A stretch of 64,000 nucleotides of DNA, from the NCBI GenBank assembly GCA_042701975.1, contig CP170561.1:2728001-2792000 (forward strand), written 5' to 3'. Under the pieces are notes generated by a model, which worked only from the letters and a program-made list of their open reading frames with translations, was not told the origin of the DNA and made no database searches. Positions 1 through 8,355 of the stretch are shown here, piece after piece. Source of the stretch: JAFALK01 sp042701975. Lineage in GTDB: Bacteria > Pseudomonadota > Gammaproteobacteria > Burkholderiales > Burkholderiaceae_C. The translations under genes were made by a program, and so were the position numbers. Positions within the stretch are counted from its first letter, which is position 1. Each line of letters begins with the position of its first letter.

Positions 1-54
1 GGGAACGGCTTCCCGGGCAATGCGCAAGATGTCGGAGTTGCTGTTCGTCGCCAT
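1..54 (-). CDS. N-terminal fragment of an unidentified protein (runs off the window)
   Basis: Only the first 18 codons are inside the window, beginning MATNSNSDILRIA. An ATG at 54-52 is preceded by a strong GGAGG ribosome binding site about 5 bases upstream, and the gene starts 11 bases after the stop of the peptidase-like gene at 66. It is therefore probably the next cistron of the same leftward operon. Too little is visible to assign a family. Confidence 0.6.
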   Translation of the reverse strand, partial: MATNSNSDILRIAREAVP

Positions 55-65
55 GATTCCTCCGA

Positions 66-1229
66 TTACAAGGTGGCCTCGGCATGACCATAGCACTGTG
101 CCTGAAGTACGGTTTTCAACACGTACTTCTGGTCACTGGTGTTCTGGCTCAACGCCTCTTTGAGGTAGGCCGCCTTGGCCAGGCGCAGTGCTTCCGCTGC
201 GGGCTTGCCCTTGCCCAGCTGCTTCCAGACCAAGGCCATCAACGCGGGTCCGAATGCGTTGAAATCGCCAGCGGTGGCGATCCAGTTCGAGCGGGTTGCG
301 CCGAACACGACCTTGGCACCATGCGACAGGCAGGCGAGCGCGACCTGATTCTTGGAAGTCCTCGCGCCCTCGGTGGCCGGCGCGATGTCCAGCATGGCCG
401 AGTAACAGGAGCTGAAGGACACCACGGCGCCGCGCAGATCGCACAGGTCGAACAGCTGCGCGGACAGTGCGCGCACGAACTCCGCATTCGTGTCGGAGCT
501 GTGGCCCCAGAGCGAGTCCCAGTCCGGGTCGAAGTTGGCACCATGCAGAAGGATGTGAAAGCGGCCCTTGCCGGAGATCTTTGCCGTCAGACCCGCATCG
601 GCGACCTTGGCCGGCGGTGAAAGCCGGGGCTTGCCTTTTGCGCCGGTGGTGGCGCCGGGAATGGCACCATGCACGAAGTTCGCGGCGCCGTCGAATTCGT
701 CGGCCGCCTCTTCGAACGACCCTGCCGGCGTTGCCGTTTTGGGGGCGGCCACTTGGTGCGCCAGCATGGCGAGGAAGGTCGCAGCATCCGGCGTTGCATC
801 GTCCGGGATGCGCGAGACGGCCCGGGAAGGTGCGTACTCCTCGACGGCCTTGCCCGGAGCAGCGCCATAGGGTGCATCCGTCGGGATGTCCTTGTCGTCG
901 TCGTGCGACTGGCCGTAGGTCGGATTGGGGCGCATGAAGGGCGGGATCAGGTCGTAGCCGCCGATCAGGCAGGCCGGGCCGGCACCCAGCTTTGCGATCT
1001 GCGCGCGGATGCCTTCCGGCGACTGCCCCGTCACGTCGACGACTTCACCGAGCCGGCCAACGGCCTTGAGGACTTTCTCGCCGGACGAACCGTACTTGGC
1101 CCGTACGCGAGTCGTCGAGCAGATGACGAACATGGGACCCCCGTTCGGGAAATCGGCAGCGCAGGCCGCCTTGTAGGACGAGCTGAGTATGACCAGCGCG
1201 AACGTCGATGGGCCAACGCGGATCAGCAA
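66..1229 (-). CDS. Caspase/gingipain-fold (C25- or CHAT-like) putative cysteine peptidase
   Basis: This is about 387 residues if read from the TTG at 1229. The C-terminal half has the signature of clan CD cysteine peptidases: a His-Gly after a beta strand (FHILLHGANFD) and, further on, a Cys at the end of another strand (VVSFSSCYSAM). These would form the catalytic dyad. Upstream, the IGGYDLIPPF and IPTDAPYG segments resemble the conserved strand-turns of C25/CHAT proteins. No signal peptide is evident. The start is unsettled: an ATG at 1133 follows a GGGGG tract, but the residues encoded between 1229 and 1133 look like a genuine core strand (FALVILSSSYK). The frame is also open up to 1361, inside the LysR gene. 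Substrate unknown; the family call is from motifs alone. Confidence 0.7.
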   Translation of the reverse strand: MLIRVGPSTFALVILSSSYKAACAADFPNGGPMFVICSTTRVRAKYGSSGEKVLKAVGRLGEVVDVTGQSPEGIRAQIAKLGAGPACLIGGYDLIPPFMRPNPTYGQSHDDDKDIPTDAPYGAAPGKAVEEYAPSRAVSRIPDDATPDAATFLAMLAHQVAAPKTATPAGSFEEAADEFDGAANFVHGAIPGATTGAKGKPRLSPPAKVADAGLTAKISGKGRFHILLHGANFDPDWDSLWGHSSDTNAEFVRALSAQLFDLCDLRGAVVSFSSCYSAMLDIAPATEGARTSKNQVALACLSHGAKVVFGATRSNWIATAGDFNAFGPALMALVWKQLGKGKPAAEALRLAKAAYLKEALSQNTSDQKYVLKTVLQAQCYGHAEATL

Positions 1230-1266
1230 GTTTGAGGACGGCGGGCTGCAGGACGAGACCCGCCAT

Positions 1267-2184
1267 TCAGCGATTGAAGCTGACCACCAGGAAATCCACG
1301 AAGGCCCGCACCCGCGCCGCCAGCTGATGGCGCTGCGGATAGACGGCGTAGATGTCCGCATCGGGCGTGGAGAACTGCGGCAGCACCTGCACCAGCCGGC
1401 CGTTCTTCAGGTAGCGGTCGATGTCCCACTCGGCGCGCATCAGGATGCCGTGGCCGTCCAGCGCCCAGTTGACGGCGATCTCGCCGTCGTTGGTGGTCAG
1501 CGTGCCGCGTGTCTTGACGGCCTGCGTGCTTGCGTTGCGCCCCTTGCCGCTGGAGAGCCGCCACAGGCCGTAGGCCTCTTCGCCCTGGCGAATGCCAATG
1601 CAGTTGTGCCGCGCCAGCTCGGCCGGCACCTTGGGCGTGCCATGGCGCGCCAGATAGGCCGGTGCGGCGCACAGCAGCCGCCGGTTGGGAGCGATGTGGC
1701 GGGCGATCACGCGGCCGTCGGGCGGTGCGCCGAAGCGGATGCAGACGTCAAAGGAGTCGTCCGTCAGCGGCGGCGGATTGACCGAGAGCTGCAGCTGCAC
1801 TTCGAGCTGCGGATGCTTGCGCACGAAGCGCGAGATCAGCGGCGCCACATGGCTGCGCCCGAAGCCCAGCGTTGCATTCACCCGCAGCAGGCCGGTGGGC
1901 ATGGCCTTGGAGACGCCCAGCAGTTGCTCCATGTCGTTGATGTCGCCGAGGATGCGCCGCGCGTGCTGGAGGTACAGCTCGCCCTCGGGTGTCAGGCTCA
2001 TGCGCCGGGTGGTGCGGTTGACCAGCGAGACGCCCACGCGCGACTCCATCAGCGCCAGGCGCTTGCTCACCGCCGGCGTGGTGATGCCGAGCTCGCGCGC
2101 CGCAGCGCTCAAGGAGCCCGCGCCGGCGAGCGTGTTGAAGAAGCCCAGGTCCGCGGGCTGGATGGCGGCGGCGGTCTGCTGCAT
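1267..2184 (-). CDS. LysR-family transcriptional regulator, DmlR-like
   Basis: A 305-residue protein of normal LysR length. The N-terminal winged HTH covers roughly residues 10-70 (GSLSAAARELGITTPAVSKR) and is followed by a periplasmic-binding-like effector domain (about 95-300). It is divergent from the D-malate/tartrate dehydrogenase gene at 2291, with a 106-bp intergenic region containing a T-N11-A palindrome. In E. coli the LysR protein DmlR activates dmlA in response to D-malate, and the same arrangement here suggests that role by inference. The ligand could equally be tartrate. Start is the ATG at 2184, the first Met before the HTH. Confidence 0.88.
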   Translation of the reverse strand: MQQTAAAIQPADLGFFNTLAGAGSLSAAARELGITTPAVSKRLALMESRVGVSLVNRTTRRMSLTPEGELYLQHARRILGDINDMEQLLGVSKAMPTGLLRVNATLGFGRSHVAPLISRFVRKHPQLEVQLQLSVNPPPLTDDSFDVCIRFGAPPDGRVIARHIAPNRRLLCAAPAYLARHGTPKVPAELARHNCIGIRQGEEAYGLWRLSSGKGRNASTQAVKTRGTLTTNDGEIAVNWALDGHGILMRAEWDIDRYLKNGRLVQVLPQFSTPDADIYAVYPQRHQLAARVRAFVDFLVVSFNR

Positions 2185-2190
2185 GGGATT

Positions 2191-2207
2191 GTTAGCTTTG
2201 AGTTAAC
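2191..2207. promoter_or_regulatory. LysR-type binding motif in the divergent promoter region
   Basis: A GTTA-N9-TAAC inverted repeat lies between the LysR gene and the dehydrogenase gene and fits the T-N11-A LysR box (T2193, A2205). It is 7 bases upstream of the regulator's start, so binding could both autorepress the regulator and activate the catabolic operon. Position and symmetry are seen; binding is inferred. Confidence 0.4.
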
Positions 2208-2290
2208 AGTGGATTCACTTTAGCGGTGATCTGCAAGGGCGTCGACGGCCAAGAATCTCCTCAGGATTCCATTGACGGAGACACGCACCC

Positions 2291-3379
2291 ATGAAGACCT
2301 ACCGCATCGCCACCATTCCCGGAGACGGCATCGGCAAGGAAGTGATTCCCGCCGGCCAGCAGGTGCTGGAAGTGCTGGCCTCGACCAGCAGCAGCTTTCG
2401 CTTCGAGTTCGAGGCCTTCGGTTGGGGCGGCGACTGGTACCGCGAGCACGGCGAGATGATGCCGGCCGACGGCCTGGACGCCTTGCGCGGCAAGGACGCC
2501 ATCTTGTTCGGCTCGGCCGGCGATCCGGACATCCCCGATCACATCACGCTGTGGGGCCTGCGCCTGAAGATCTGCCAGGGCTTCGACCAGTACGCCAATG
2601 TGCGGCCCACGCGCATCCTGCCGGGCATCGATGCCCCGCTCAAGCGCTGCGGGCCCGAGGACCTGAACTGGGTCATCGTGCGCGAGAACTCCGAAGGCGA
2701 GTACGCCGGTGTCGGTGGCCGCGTTCACCAGGGCCATCCGCTGGAGGCAGCCACCGATGTCTCGATGATGACCCGTGCCGGTGTCGAACGCATCATGCGC
2801 TTCGCCTTCAAGCTGGCCCAGTCGCGGCCGCGCAAGCTGCTGACCGTCGTCACCAAGAGCAATGCACAGCGCCACGCCATGGTGATGTGGGACGAGATCG
2901 CCGCCCAGGTGGCCCAGGACTTCCCGGACGTCAGCTGGGGCAAGGAGCTGGTCGATGCCGCCACCGCGCGCATGGTCAACAAGCCGGCTTCGCTGGACAC
3001 CATCGTCGCCACCAACCTGCACGCCGACATCCTGAGCGATCTGGCTGCGGCCCTGGCTGGCAGCCTGGGCATTGCGCCCACCGGCAACATCGACCCCGAG
3101 CGCCGCTACCCCTCGATGTTCGAGCCCATCCACGGCTCGGCCTTCGACATCATGGGCAAGGGCCTGGCCAATCCGGTCGGCACCTTCTGGTCAGCCGTGA
3201 TGCTGCTGGAGCATCTGGGCGAGATGGATGCCGCGGCGCGCCTGATGGCGGCCGTGCAAGCCGTGACCGCCAACCCGGCGCTGCACACGGGCGACCTGGG
3301 CGGCAAGGCGACCACGGCGGAGGTGACGGCGGCGGTCTGCAAGCAGCTGGACAACGGCGGCGAGCGCAAGGCGGCCTGA
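2291..3379 (+). CDS. D-malate / tartrate dehydrogenase (decarboxylating), isocitrate dehydrogenase family
   Basis: A 362-residue cytoplasmic metal- and NAD-dependent beta-decarboxylating dehydrogenase of the DmlA/TtuC group. The nucleotide-site start is IPGDGIGKEVIP (about residues 9-20). The substrate-loop arginines are in the region LRLKICQGFDQYANVRPTR (about 92-110). The conserved NSEGEYAG follows, and the family signature runs from about residue 237 (NLHADILSDLAAAL) to FEPIHGSA. Members oxidise D-malate to pyruvate and CO2, or tartrate to oxaloglycolate and then glycerate. The following glycerate 2-kinase gene (17 bases downstream) favours tartrate, whereas the DmlR-like regulator favours D-malate, so substrate is left open. 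Confidence 0.9.
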   Translation: MKTYRIATIPGDGIGKEVIPAGQQVLEVLASTSSSFRFEFEAFGWGGDWYREHGEMMPADGLDALRGKDAILFGSAGDPDIPDHITLWGLRLKICQGFDQYANVRPTRILPGIDAPLKRCGPEDLNWVIVRENSEGEYAGVGGRVHQGHPLEAATDVSMMTRAGVERIMRFAFKLAQSRPRKLLTVVTKSNAQRHAMVMWDEIAAQVAQDFPDVSWGKELVDAATARMVNKPASLDTIVATNLHADILSDLAAALAGSLGIAPTGNIDPERRYPSMFEPIHGSAFDIMGKGLANPVGTFWSAVMLLEHLGEMDAAARLMAAVQAVTANPALHTGDLGGKATTAEVTAAVCKQLDNGGERKAA

Positions 3380-3395
3380 GCGCAGGCGAAACGAG

Positions 3396-4670
3396 ATGAA
3401 CACCGTCGCGGCCCGCCAGCTGCTGCGGGACATGTTCGACGCGGCCATCGCGGCCGCGCAGCCGGCGCTGTGCGTGCCGCGTTTGCTGCCCGCGCCGCCC
3501 AGAGGAAACGGCCGCCTGGTCGTGATCGGTGCCGGCAAGGCGTCGGCCGCCATGGCCAAGGCGGTGGAGGACCACTGGAGCGGGCCGCTGTCCGGCCTGG
3601 TGGTCACGCGCTACGGCTATGCCCAGCCCTGCCAGCGCATCGAGATCATCGAGGCTGCACACCCGGTGCCGGATGCGGCGGGACTGGCCGCCGCACACCG
3701 CATGCTGGCCGAGGTGCGCGGACTGAGCGCCGACGACGTCGTGTTGTGCCTGATCTCTGGCGGCGGCTCGGCGCTGCTGCCCCTGCCGCTGCCGGGTCTG
3801 ACGCTGCTGGACAAGCAGACCATCAATCGTGCGCTGCTGGCCAGCGGCGCCAGCATCAGTGAGATGAACTGCGTGCGCCGCCATCTCTCCGCCGTCAAGG
3901 GCGGGCAACTGGCCGCCGCCTGCCATCCGGCGCGCGTGATCAACCTGCTGCTGTCCGATGTGCCCGGCGACGATCCCGTGGACATCGCCTCAGGCCCCAC
4001 GGTGGCCGATCCGAGCACCTGCGCCGACGCACTGGAGATCCTGCGCCGCTACGCCATCGACGTGCCGCCCGCCGCGCTGGCGCTGCTGAAGTCCGGTGCC
4101 AGCGAGACGCTCAAGCCCGGCGATCCGCGCTTGCCCGTGATCGAAACCCACCTCGTCGCCACGCCGCAGATGGCACTGCAAGCCGCCGCCCGCGTTGCGT
4201 ATGCCGCCGGCATAACGCCTTACGTGCTCGGTGACTCGATCGAAGGCGAAGCGCGTGAAGTCGCCAAGACCCTGGCCGGCATCGCACTGCACGTGGCCGG
4301 CCGCGACGAGCCGTTCGCCAAGCCCTGCGTGCTGCTCTCGGGCGGCGAGACGACCGTGACCGTGCGGGGCCGGGGCCGGGGAGGGCGCAACGTCGAGTTC
4401 CTGCTTTCACTCGCGCTGGCGCTGCAGGGCCGGCGCGGCATCCACGCGCTGGCCGGCGACACCGACGGCGTGGACGGCCAGGAGGAGATCGCCGGCGCCC
4501 TCGTCACGCCCGACACCCTGGCCCGCGCACGTGCCTTGGGGCTCCGGCCCCGCGAGCGGCTCGATGACAACGACGGCCACGGCTTCTTCGACGCGCTCGG
4601 CGATTCGGTCGTGACCGGTCCGACGCTGACCAATGTGAACGACTTTCGCGCCCTTCTGATCACGGACTAG
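3396..4670 (+). CDS. Glycerate 2-kinase (GckA/TtuD, MOFRL family)
   Basis: A 424-residue protein with the two MOFRL-family domains. The N-terminal domain (about 8-240) has the phosphate-binding ISGGGSALLPLP loop near 120 and the VRRHLSAVKGG segment. The C-terminal MOFRL domain (about 300-418) includes LLSGGETTVTV, GGRNVEFLL and AGDTDGVDG. The family phosphorylates D-glycerate to 2-phosphoglycerate and is often misnamed hydroxypyruvate reductase. It follows the dehydrogenase gene closely, so it probably channels glycerate from tartrate degradation into glycolysis, as TtuD does in Agrobacterium tartrate operons. Confidence 0.9.
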   Translation: MNTVAARQLLRDMFDAAIAAAQPALCVPRLLPAPPRGNGRLVVIGAGKASAAMAKAVEDHWSGPLSGLVVTRYGYAQPCQRIEIIEAAHPVPDAAGLAAAHRMLAEVRGLSADDVVLCLISGGGSALLPLPLPGLTLLDKQTINRALLASGASISEMNCVRRHLSAVKGGQLAAACHPARVINLLLSDVPGDDPVDIASGPTVADPSTCADALEILRRYAIDVPPAALALLKSGASETLKPGDPRLPVIETHLVATPQMALQAAARVAYAAGITPYVLGDSIEGEAREVAKTLAGIALHVAGRDEPFAKPCVLLSGGETTVTVRGRGRGGRNVEFLLSLALALQGRRGIHALAGDTDGVDGQEEIAGALVTPDTLARARALGLRPRERLDDNDGHGFFDALGDSVVTGPTLTNVNDFRALLITD

Positions 4671-4704
4671 ACAGCAAGCACCATCACAACAGGAGACGAC
4701 AGAC

Positions 4705-5697
4705 ATGATCGACAAGAGCAAGCATTCGGCCACGCGACGCTGCCTCATCGGCGCTGCGGCAAGCGCGCTGGTCCTGGCCAGCAGCGCCGCCTTCGCCCAG
4801 CCCTGGCCGAGCAAGACCATCACCCTCGTCGTGCCCTTCCCGCCGGGCGGCACGACGGACGTGCTGGCGCGCACCCTGGCAGACAAACTGAGCACCGCTC
4901 TGGGCCAGACGGTGATCGTGGAGAGTCGCCCCGGCGCGGGCGCCACGCTGGGCGCGGCCTATGTGGCCAAGTCCCAGCCGGACGGCTACACGCTGCTCGT
5001 CGGCGCCGTGCATCACACCATTGCCACCAGCGTCTACAAGAAGCTGCCCTATGACTTCCAAAAGGACTTCGCGCCGATCACGACGATTGCGCTGGTGCCC
5101 AATGTGCTGACGGTCAACGTCTCCACGCCGGTCAAGAACGTGGCGGATCTGGTGGCCATGGCCAAGGGCCAGCCGGGCAAGCTGACCTATGGCTCCAACG
5201 GCAACGGTACGGCCCAGCACCTGATCGGCACGCAGTTCCAGAACATGACCGGGACCGAGATCGTTCACATCCCCTACAAGGGCAGCGGCCCGCTGGCGAC
5301 CGATCTGCTCGGCGGCCAGATCACGATGTCCTTCGACACCGTGACGCCGGTGCTTCCGCACATCAAGGCGGGCAAGCTGCGACCACTGGCGGTGACGACG
5401 ATCAAGCGTTCCTCCGCGCTGCCGGACGTGCCCACGCTGGACGAAGCCGGTCTCAAGGGCTTCAACCTCGGCACCTGGTTCGGCGTGCTGGCGCCGGTGG
5501 CCACGCCCAAGGAGATCGTGGCCAAGCTCAACACCGAGATGGTCAAGGTGATCCAGTCGCCGGACTTCAGGAAGCGCATGGAAGAGATCGGCGCGGAGCC
5601 CATCGGCGACACCTCCGATCACATGGCTCAGCAGATCAAGGCCGAGACCGAGAAGTTCTCCAAGCTGGTCAAGGAGGCCAAGGTCACCATCGATTGA
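4705..5697 (+). CDS. Bug-family tripartite tricarboxylate transporter substrate-binding protein
   Basis: A 330-residue periplasmic binding protein. Residues 1-32 form a Sec signal peptide (positively charged start, hydrophobic stretch, cleavage near SSAAFAQ). The mature protein opens with WPSKTITLVVPFPPGG, the typical Bug/TctC start, and continues through SQPDGYTLL and the DLLGGQITMSFD segment. It is the third gene of the hydroxy-acid unit, so its ligand is probably the same carboxylate. No TctA/TctB membrane genes are adjacent, which is usual for the expanded Bug families of Burkholderiales. Confidence 0.92.
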   Translation: MIDKSKHSATRRCLIGAAASALVLASSAAFAQPWPSKTITLVVPFPPGGTTDVLARTLADKLSTALGQTVIVESRPGAGATLGAAYVAKSQPDGYTLLVGAVHHTIATSVYKKLPYDFQKDFAPITTIALVPNVLTVNVSTPVKNVADLVAMAKGQPGKLTYGSNGNGTAQHLIGTQFQNMTGTEIVHIPYKGSGPLATDLLGGQITMSFDTVTPVLPHIKAGKLRPLAVTTIKRSSALPDVPTLDEAGLKGFNLGTWFGVLAPVATPKEIVAKLNTEMVKVIQSPDFRKRMEEIGAEPIGDTSDHMAQQIKAETEKFSKLVKEAKVTID

Positions 5698-5700
5698 GCG

Positions 5701-6585
5701 TCAGCGCCGACGGCTGCCGCGCTCAGGTTGCCACCACAGCTCGGGCCGCTGCAGCGGCGTCTCGGGTGGCAGCAGCGGGTTGTCCAGACTGATGATGCGC
5801 CGCTCGGCGATGCCGAGCTTGTCCAGGTGCGGCTGGAAATGCTGGCGGAACAAGCGCGGCAGCGTGCCGTCCTGCACCAGCGAATTGAGCGAGCGCGTCA
5901 GCGGCGCCACCAGGTCCGCATGCGGCTCGCCCAGGAAGGCATAGCTGGCGGCCGGATAGCGCAGCACGAAGCCCGGCGCCACCATCAGGTCTTGGGCGGC
6001 GAAGTTCTGCAGCTCGTCCAGCGCCTCCAGCACCGAGCGCGGGAAGTAGTCGATGCGACCTGCATGCAGCATCTCGAAGAGCCCGCGGCCGTCAACGACC
6101 GTGTCCACGCGAAAGCCGTTGGCGCGCAGGATCTCGACATCCGGCCAATGCAGGCCCTGGCCGGCGCGGCGGCTGGCCAGTTCCTCGCGGCTCACCGGCT
6201 TTTGCCAGCGCGGCAGGTCGGTCTTGCGGATCAGCGCCACCCGCCAGCCCAGCAGGCCGCGATCCAGCGGGATGCGCAGCGGGTGCAGCTGCTGCTCGCG
6301 GGCGCGGCTGGTCATGGTCCACATCACGTCGAGCGGCGAATTGCTGCGGTTGAGCTCCAGCTCCATGCGGCCCTGCGACATCGGATCGAAGGGCTGGGCC
6401 TTCAGCCGGTGCGGCAGGCCGGCGCGCTGCAGCGCCATGCCGAGCAGGGCGACAGCGTAGGTATTGAACAGGTCGGCGCCGGCCGATTCCATGTAGCGCA
6501 GCACGGGCGCCGCTGTCGCGGAACGGGCCTTGCCGCAGCCCAGCGCGGCGAGCGAAGCGATCAGGCACTGTCGGCGACCCAGCAT
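5701..6585 (-). CDS. Orphan family-3-like periplasmic solute-binding protein (paralog 1)
   Basis: A 294-residue predicted exported protein with an N-terminal signal (MLGRRQCLIASLAALGCG). The mature part resembles ABC amino-acid binding proteins (SBP family 3) but diverges strongly. It shares landmarks in the same order with the products at 6589 and 8356: a PLDRGLLGWRVALIRK block, a VEILRANGFRVD block, an IDYFPRSVLEALDEL block and a C-terminal DGTLPRLFRQHF block. No permease or ATPase gene is nearby. It starts 3 bases after the stop of the gene at 6589, so the two are cotranscribed. Ligand unknown; sensing rather than uptake is possible. Confidence 0.8.
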   Translation of the reverse strand: MLGRRQCLIASLAALGCGKARSATAAPVLRYMESAGADLFNTYAVALLGMALQRAGLPHRLKAQPFDPMSQGRMELELNRSNSPLDVMWTMTSRAREQQLHPLRIPLDRGLLGWRVALIRKTDLPRWQKPVSREELASRRAGQGLHWPDVEILRANGFRVDTVVDGRGLFEMLHAGRIDYFPRSVLEALDELQNFAAQDLMVAPGFVLRYPAASYAFLGEPHADLVAPLTRSLNSLVQDGTLPRLFRQHFQPHLDKLGIAERRIISLDNPLLPPETPLQRPELWWQPERGSRRR

Positions 6586-6588
6586 GCG

Positions 6589-7512
6589 TCAATCTTCGCC
6601 GTTGGCTTTCGAAGAGGTGCTCCACACGGAACGCAGCGGCGCACGCAGTGCGGGATGGAAATGCTCGGGCTGCAGACCGCGCAGCTGAGCAGGCAGCCAC
6701 GGATTGGCCAGCGCAATCAGCTGCCTGGGCAGTGCGCGCTGGCCGTTCAGGATGGGACCGATGCCCGGCGTGCGGGCCAGCAGCGCGGCCAGCGATCCAT
6801 CGGCATGCGCGGCACGCAGGCCGCGGCTCAAGGCCGATTGCAGCGCGGTGTTGCCGCGTGTGACGAAGAAGACGCGCGGGTAGGGATAGAAGAGGCCGAG
6901 CGTCGGCTCGATCTGCACCTGCGGTGATGACGCGCGATCCCGCTCCAGGATGCTGTGCGCTTCGTCGGCGCCCAGCGGCACGAGATCGAACCGGCCGCCT
7001 TCGAGCATGCGCAGCAGCTTGGAGAAATCGCCCTCCTCCACACGCAGGCCGGCGTTGCGCAGGATGCGGCTGTCCGTCCAGTCCAGCCCCTGGCCGAAGA
7101 CAAACGGCCAGAGCTGCTCGATGCGCCGCAGGCCTTTGAGGCGCTTGAGGACTTCGGCCCGGCCCAGCAGCAGGCGGCAGCCGCCGATGCCGAAATCGAT
7201 GGGGATGGGCACGAGGTCCACGCGCTCGGCCAGCTTGCCGGCGCTGCCGTTGTCGATCACGTCCACCTGGCCGGCTTCCAGCTGCGGCCACGCGGCCTTG
7301 CTGGAGATGAGCTGCTCGCCCAGGCGCAGCTCATGGGGTTGGCCCGAGCGCTGCAGGGCGAGCTCCAGCACCTGGTAGCCAAAGGCATGTTCAGGGCGTT
7401 CGAGCAGGCGCGGGTAGGTCACGCGCAGCGGCTCGGTGGTGGCCATGGCTCCGCCGGTGATGGGCATCAGCGCAGCACTCAGAACGACCTGGCGACGAAG
7501 GGGGGAGTGCAT
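6589..7512 (-). CDS. Orphan family-3-like periplasmic solute-binding protein (paralog 2)
   Basis: A 307-residue predicted exported protein (signal peptide about residues 1-24, MHSPLRRQVVLSAALMPITG). It shares the order of blocks seen in its neighbours: PIDFGIGGCRLLLGR, SRILRNAGLRVEEG, FDLVPLGADEA, and VFFVTRGNTALQSALSRGL before a C-terminal DGSLAALLA block. It is first in a two-gene leftward pair with 5701-6585 and divergent from mntP and its riboswitch, with start codons or leader only about 40 bases apart. No transport partner is visible and the ligand is unknown. Confidence 0.8.
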   Translation of the reverse strand: MHSPLRRQVVLSAALMPITGGAMATTEPLRVTYPRLLERPEHAFGYQVLELALQRSGQPHELRLGEQLISSKAAWPQLEAGQVDVIDNGSAGKLAERVDLVPIPIDFGIGGCRLLLGRAEVLKRLKGLRRIEQLWPFVFGQGLDWTDSRILRNAGLRVEEGDFSKLLRMLEGGRFDLVPLGADEAHSILERDRASSPQVQIEPTLGLFYPYPRVFFVTRGNTALQSALSRGLRAAHADGSLAALLARTPGIGPILNGQRALPRQLIALANPWLPAQLRGLQPEHFHPALRAPLRSVWSTSSKANGED

Positions 7513-7538
7513 GCGGATGGTTATATCAGCCTAACGGT

Positions 7539-7544
7539 TAAAAT
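7539..7544 (+). promoter_or_regulatory. Possible -10 box for the mntP riboswitch transcript
   Basis: TAAAAT lies about 7 bases before the conserved riboswitch start, in the right place for transcription beginning near 7551. The -35 region is poor, so the call is weak. Confidence 0.35.
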
Positions 7545-7550
7545 AAGCGT

Positions 7551-7685
7551 CTCTCTTGGGGAGTAGCCGGCTTCCAACGGCTCGCAACGAGCATTTTGGA
7601 AGCGCCCGCGTCAACACACTCGAGCCCCCACGGCTCGTGGCGCTGGCAACCCGCTTCAGCTGGGTAGGCGAGACCAACGATGTGC
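7551..7685 (+). promoter_or_regulatory. yybP-ykoY manganese riboswitch upstream of mntP
   Basis: The leader contains the hallmark segments of the yybP-ykoY aptamer in order: GGGGAGTAGCC at 7558-7568, a variable hairpin built on TTCCAA...TTGGAA, then CGTCAACACACTCG at 7608-7621, a GC-rich hairpin, and the closing GGCGAGACCAACGA at 7667-7680. The first and last segments match the E. coli mntP and alx leaders closely. This RNA class binds Mn2+ and switches on manganese exporters, which agrees with the gene that follows. Confidence 0.9.
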
Positions 7686-7702
7686 CAGCACGACAAACTT
7701 GA

Positions 7703-7745
7703 AGGTCGGGCGGTGTTGGCGCGTCGTTGTGACTCCGCCCGACCT
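7703..7745 (+). promoter_or_regulatory. Perfect 11-bp inverted repeat between riboswitch and mntP (candidate expression platform)
   Basis: AGGTCGGGCGG at 7703-7713 pairs perfectly with CCGCCCGACCT at 7735-7745 across a 21-base loop, and ends 16 bases before the mntP ATG. No U-tract follows, so it is not a standard intrinsic terminator. It may control access to the start region or act in Rho-dependent control. Its role is inferred from position. Confidence 0.5.
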
Positions 7746-7761
7746 CGCACTCTCGAACAGC

Positions 7762-8349
7762 ATGAATTTCATCTCCACCGCCGCACTCGCCCTGGCGATG
7801 TCGACCGACGCCTTCGCAGCCGCCATCGGCAAGGGCACCGCCCTGCACAAGCCGCGCTGGTCCGAGGCGCTGCGCACCGGCGCCATCTTCGGCGCCATCG
7901 AGGCGCTGACGCCGCTGCTCGGCTGGGCCCTGGGCCTGGCGGCCGTCGGCTTCGTCAAGGTCTGGGACCACTGGATTGCCTTCACGCTGCTCGGCGCGCT
8001 GGGTCTGCACATGATCTGGAACGGCTTCAAGACCGATGAGAACGAAGACGAGGCTGCAGGCGAATCGCAAAAGCCCACGCGCCACGCCTTCATCGGCCTG
8101 GCGCTGACGGGCCTGGCCACCAGCATCGACGCCATGGCCGTTGGCGTGGGCCTGGCCTTCGTGGACGTCAACATCGTTGCCGTGGCAGCCTGCATCGGCC
8201 TAGCCACCTTCACCATGGTCACGCTCGGCGTGATGCTGGGCCGCGCGCTCGGTGCCGTGGTGGGCAAGCGCGCCGAGATCCTGGGCGGCGTGGTGCTGAT
8301 CGCGGTGGGCGCGGCGATTTTGTTCGAGCATCTGAGCGGCGCGGCCTGA
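7762..8349 (+). CDS. mntP: Manganese efflux pump MntP
   Basis: A 195-residue inner-membrane protein made of two homologous three-helix halves. Each half carries the conserved acidic motif: MSTDAFAAAIG with D16 in the first helix and ATSIDAMAVGVG with D123 in the fourth. E47 (GAIEALTP) is also conserved. A hydrophilic loop around residues 90-108 separates the halves. The family exports Mn2+ and protects against manganese toxicity. I chose the ATG at 7762 because it begins the first membrane helix. The frame is open upstream to 7699, but that would run through the leader hairpin. Regulation by the upstream Mn2+ riboswitch is strongly supported. Confidence 0.93.
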   Translation: MNFISTAALALAMSTDAFAAAIGKGTALHKPRWSEALRTGAIFGAIEALTPLLGWALGLAAVGFVKVWDHWIAFTLLGALGLHMIWNGFKTDENEDEAAGESQKPTRHAFIGLALTGLATSIDAMAVGVGLAFVDVNIVAVAACIGLATFTMVTLGVMLGRALGAVVGKRAEILGGVVLIAVGAAILFEHLSGAA

Positions 8350-8355
8350 GTCTGC

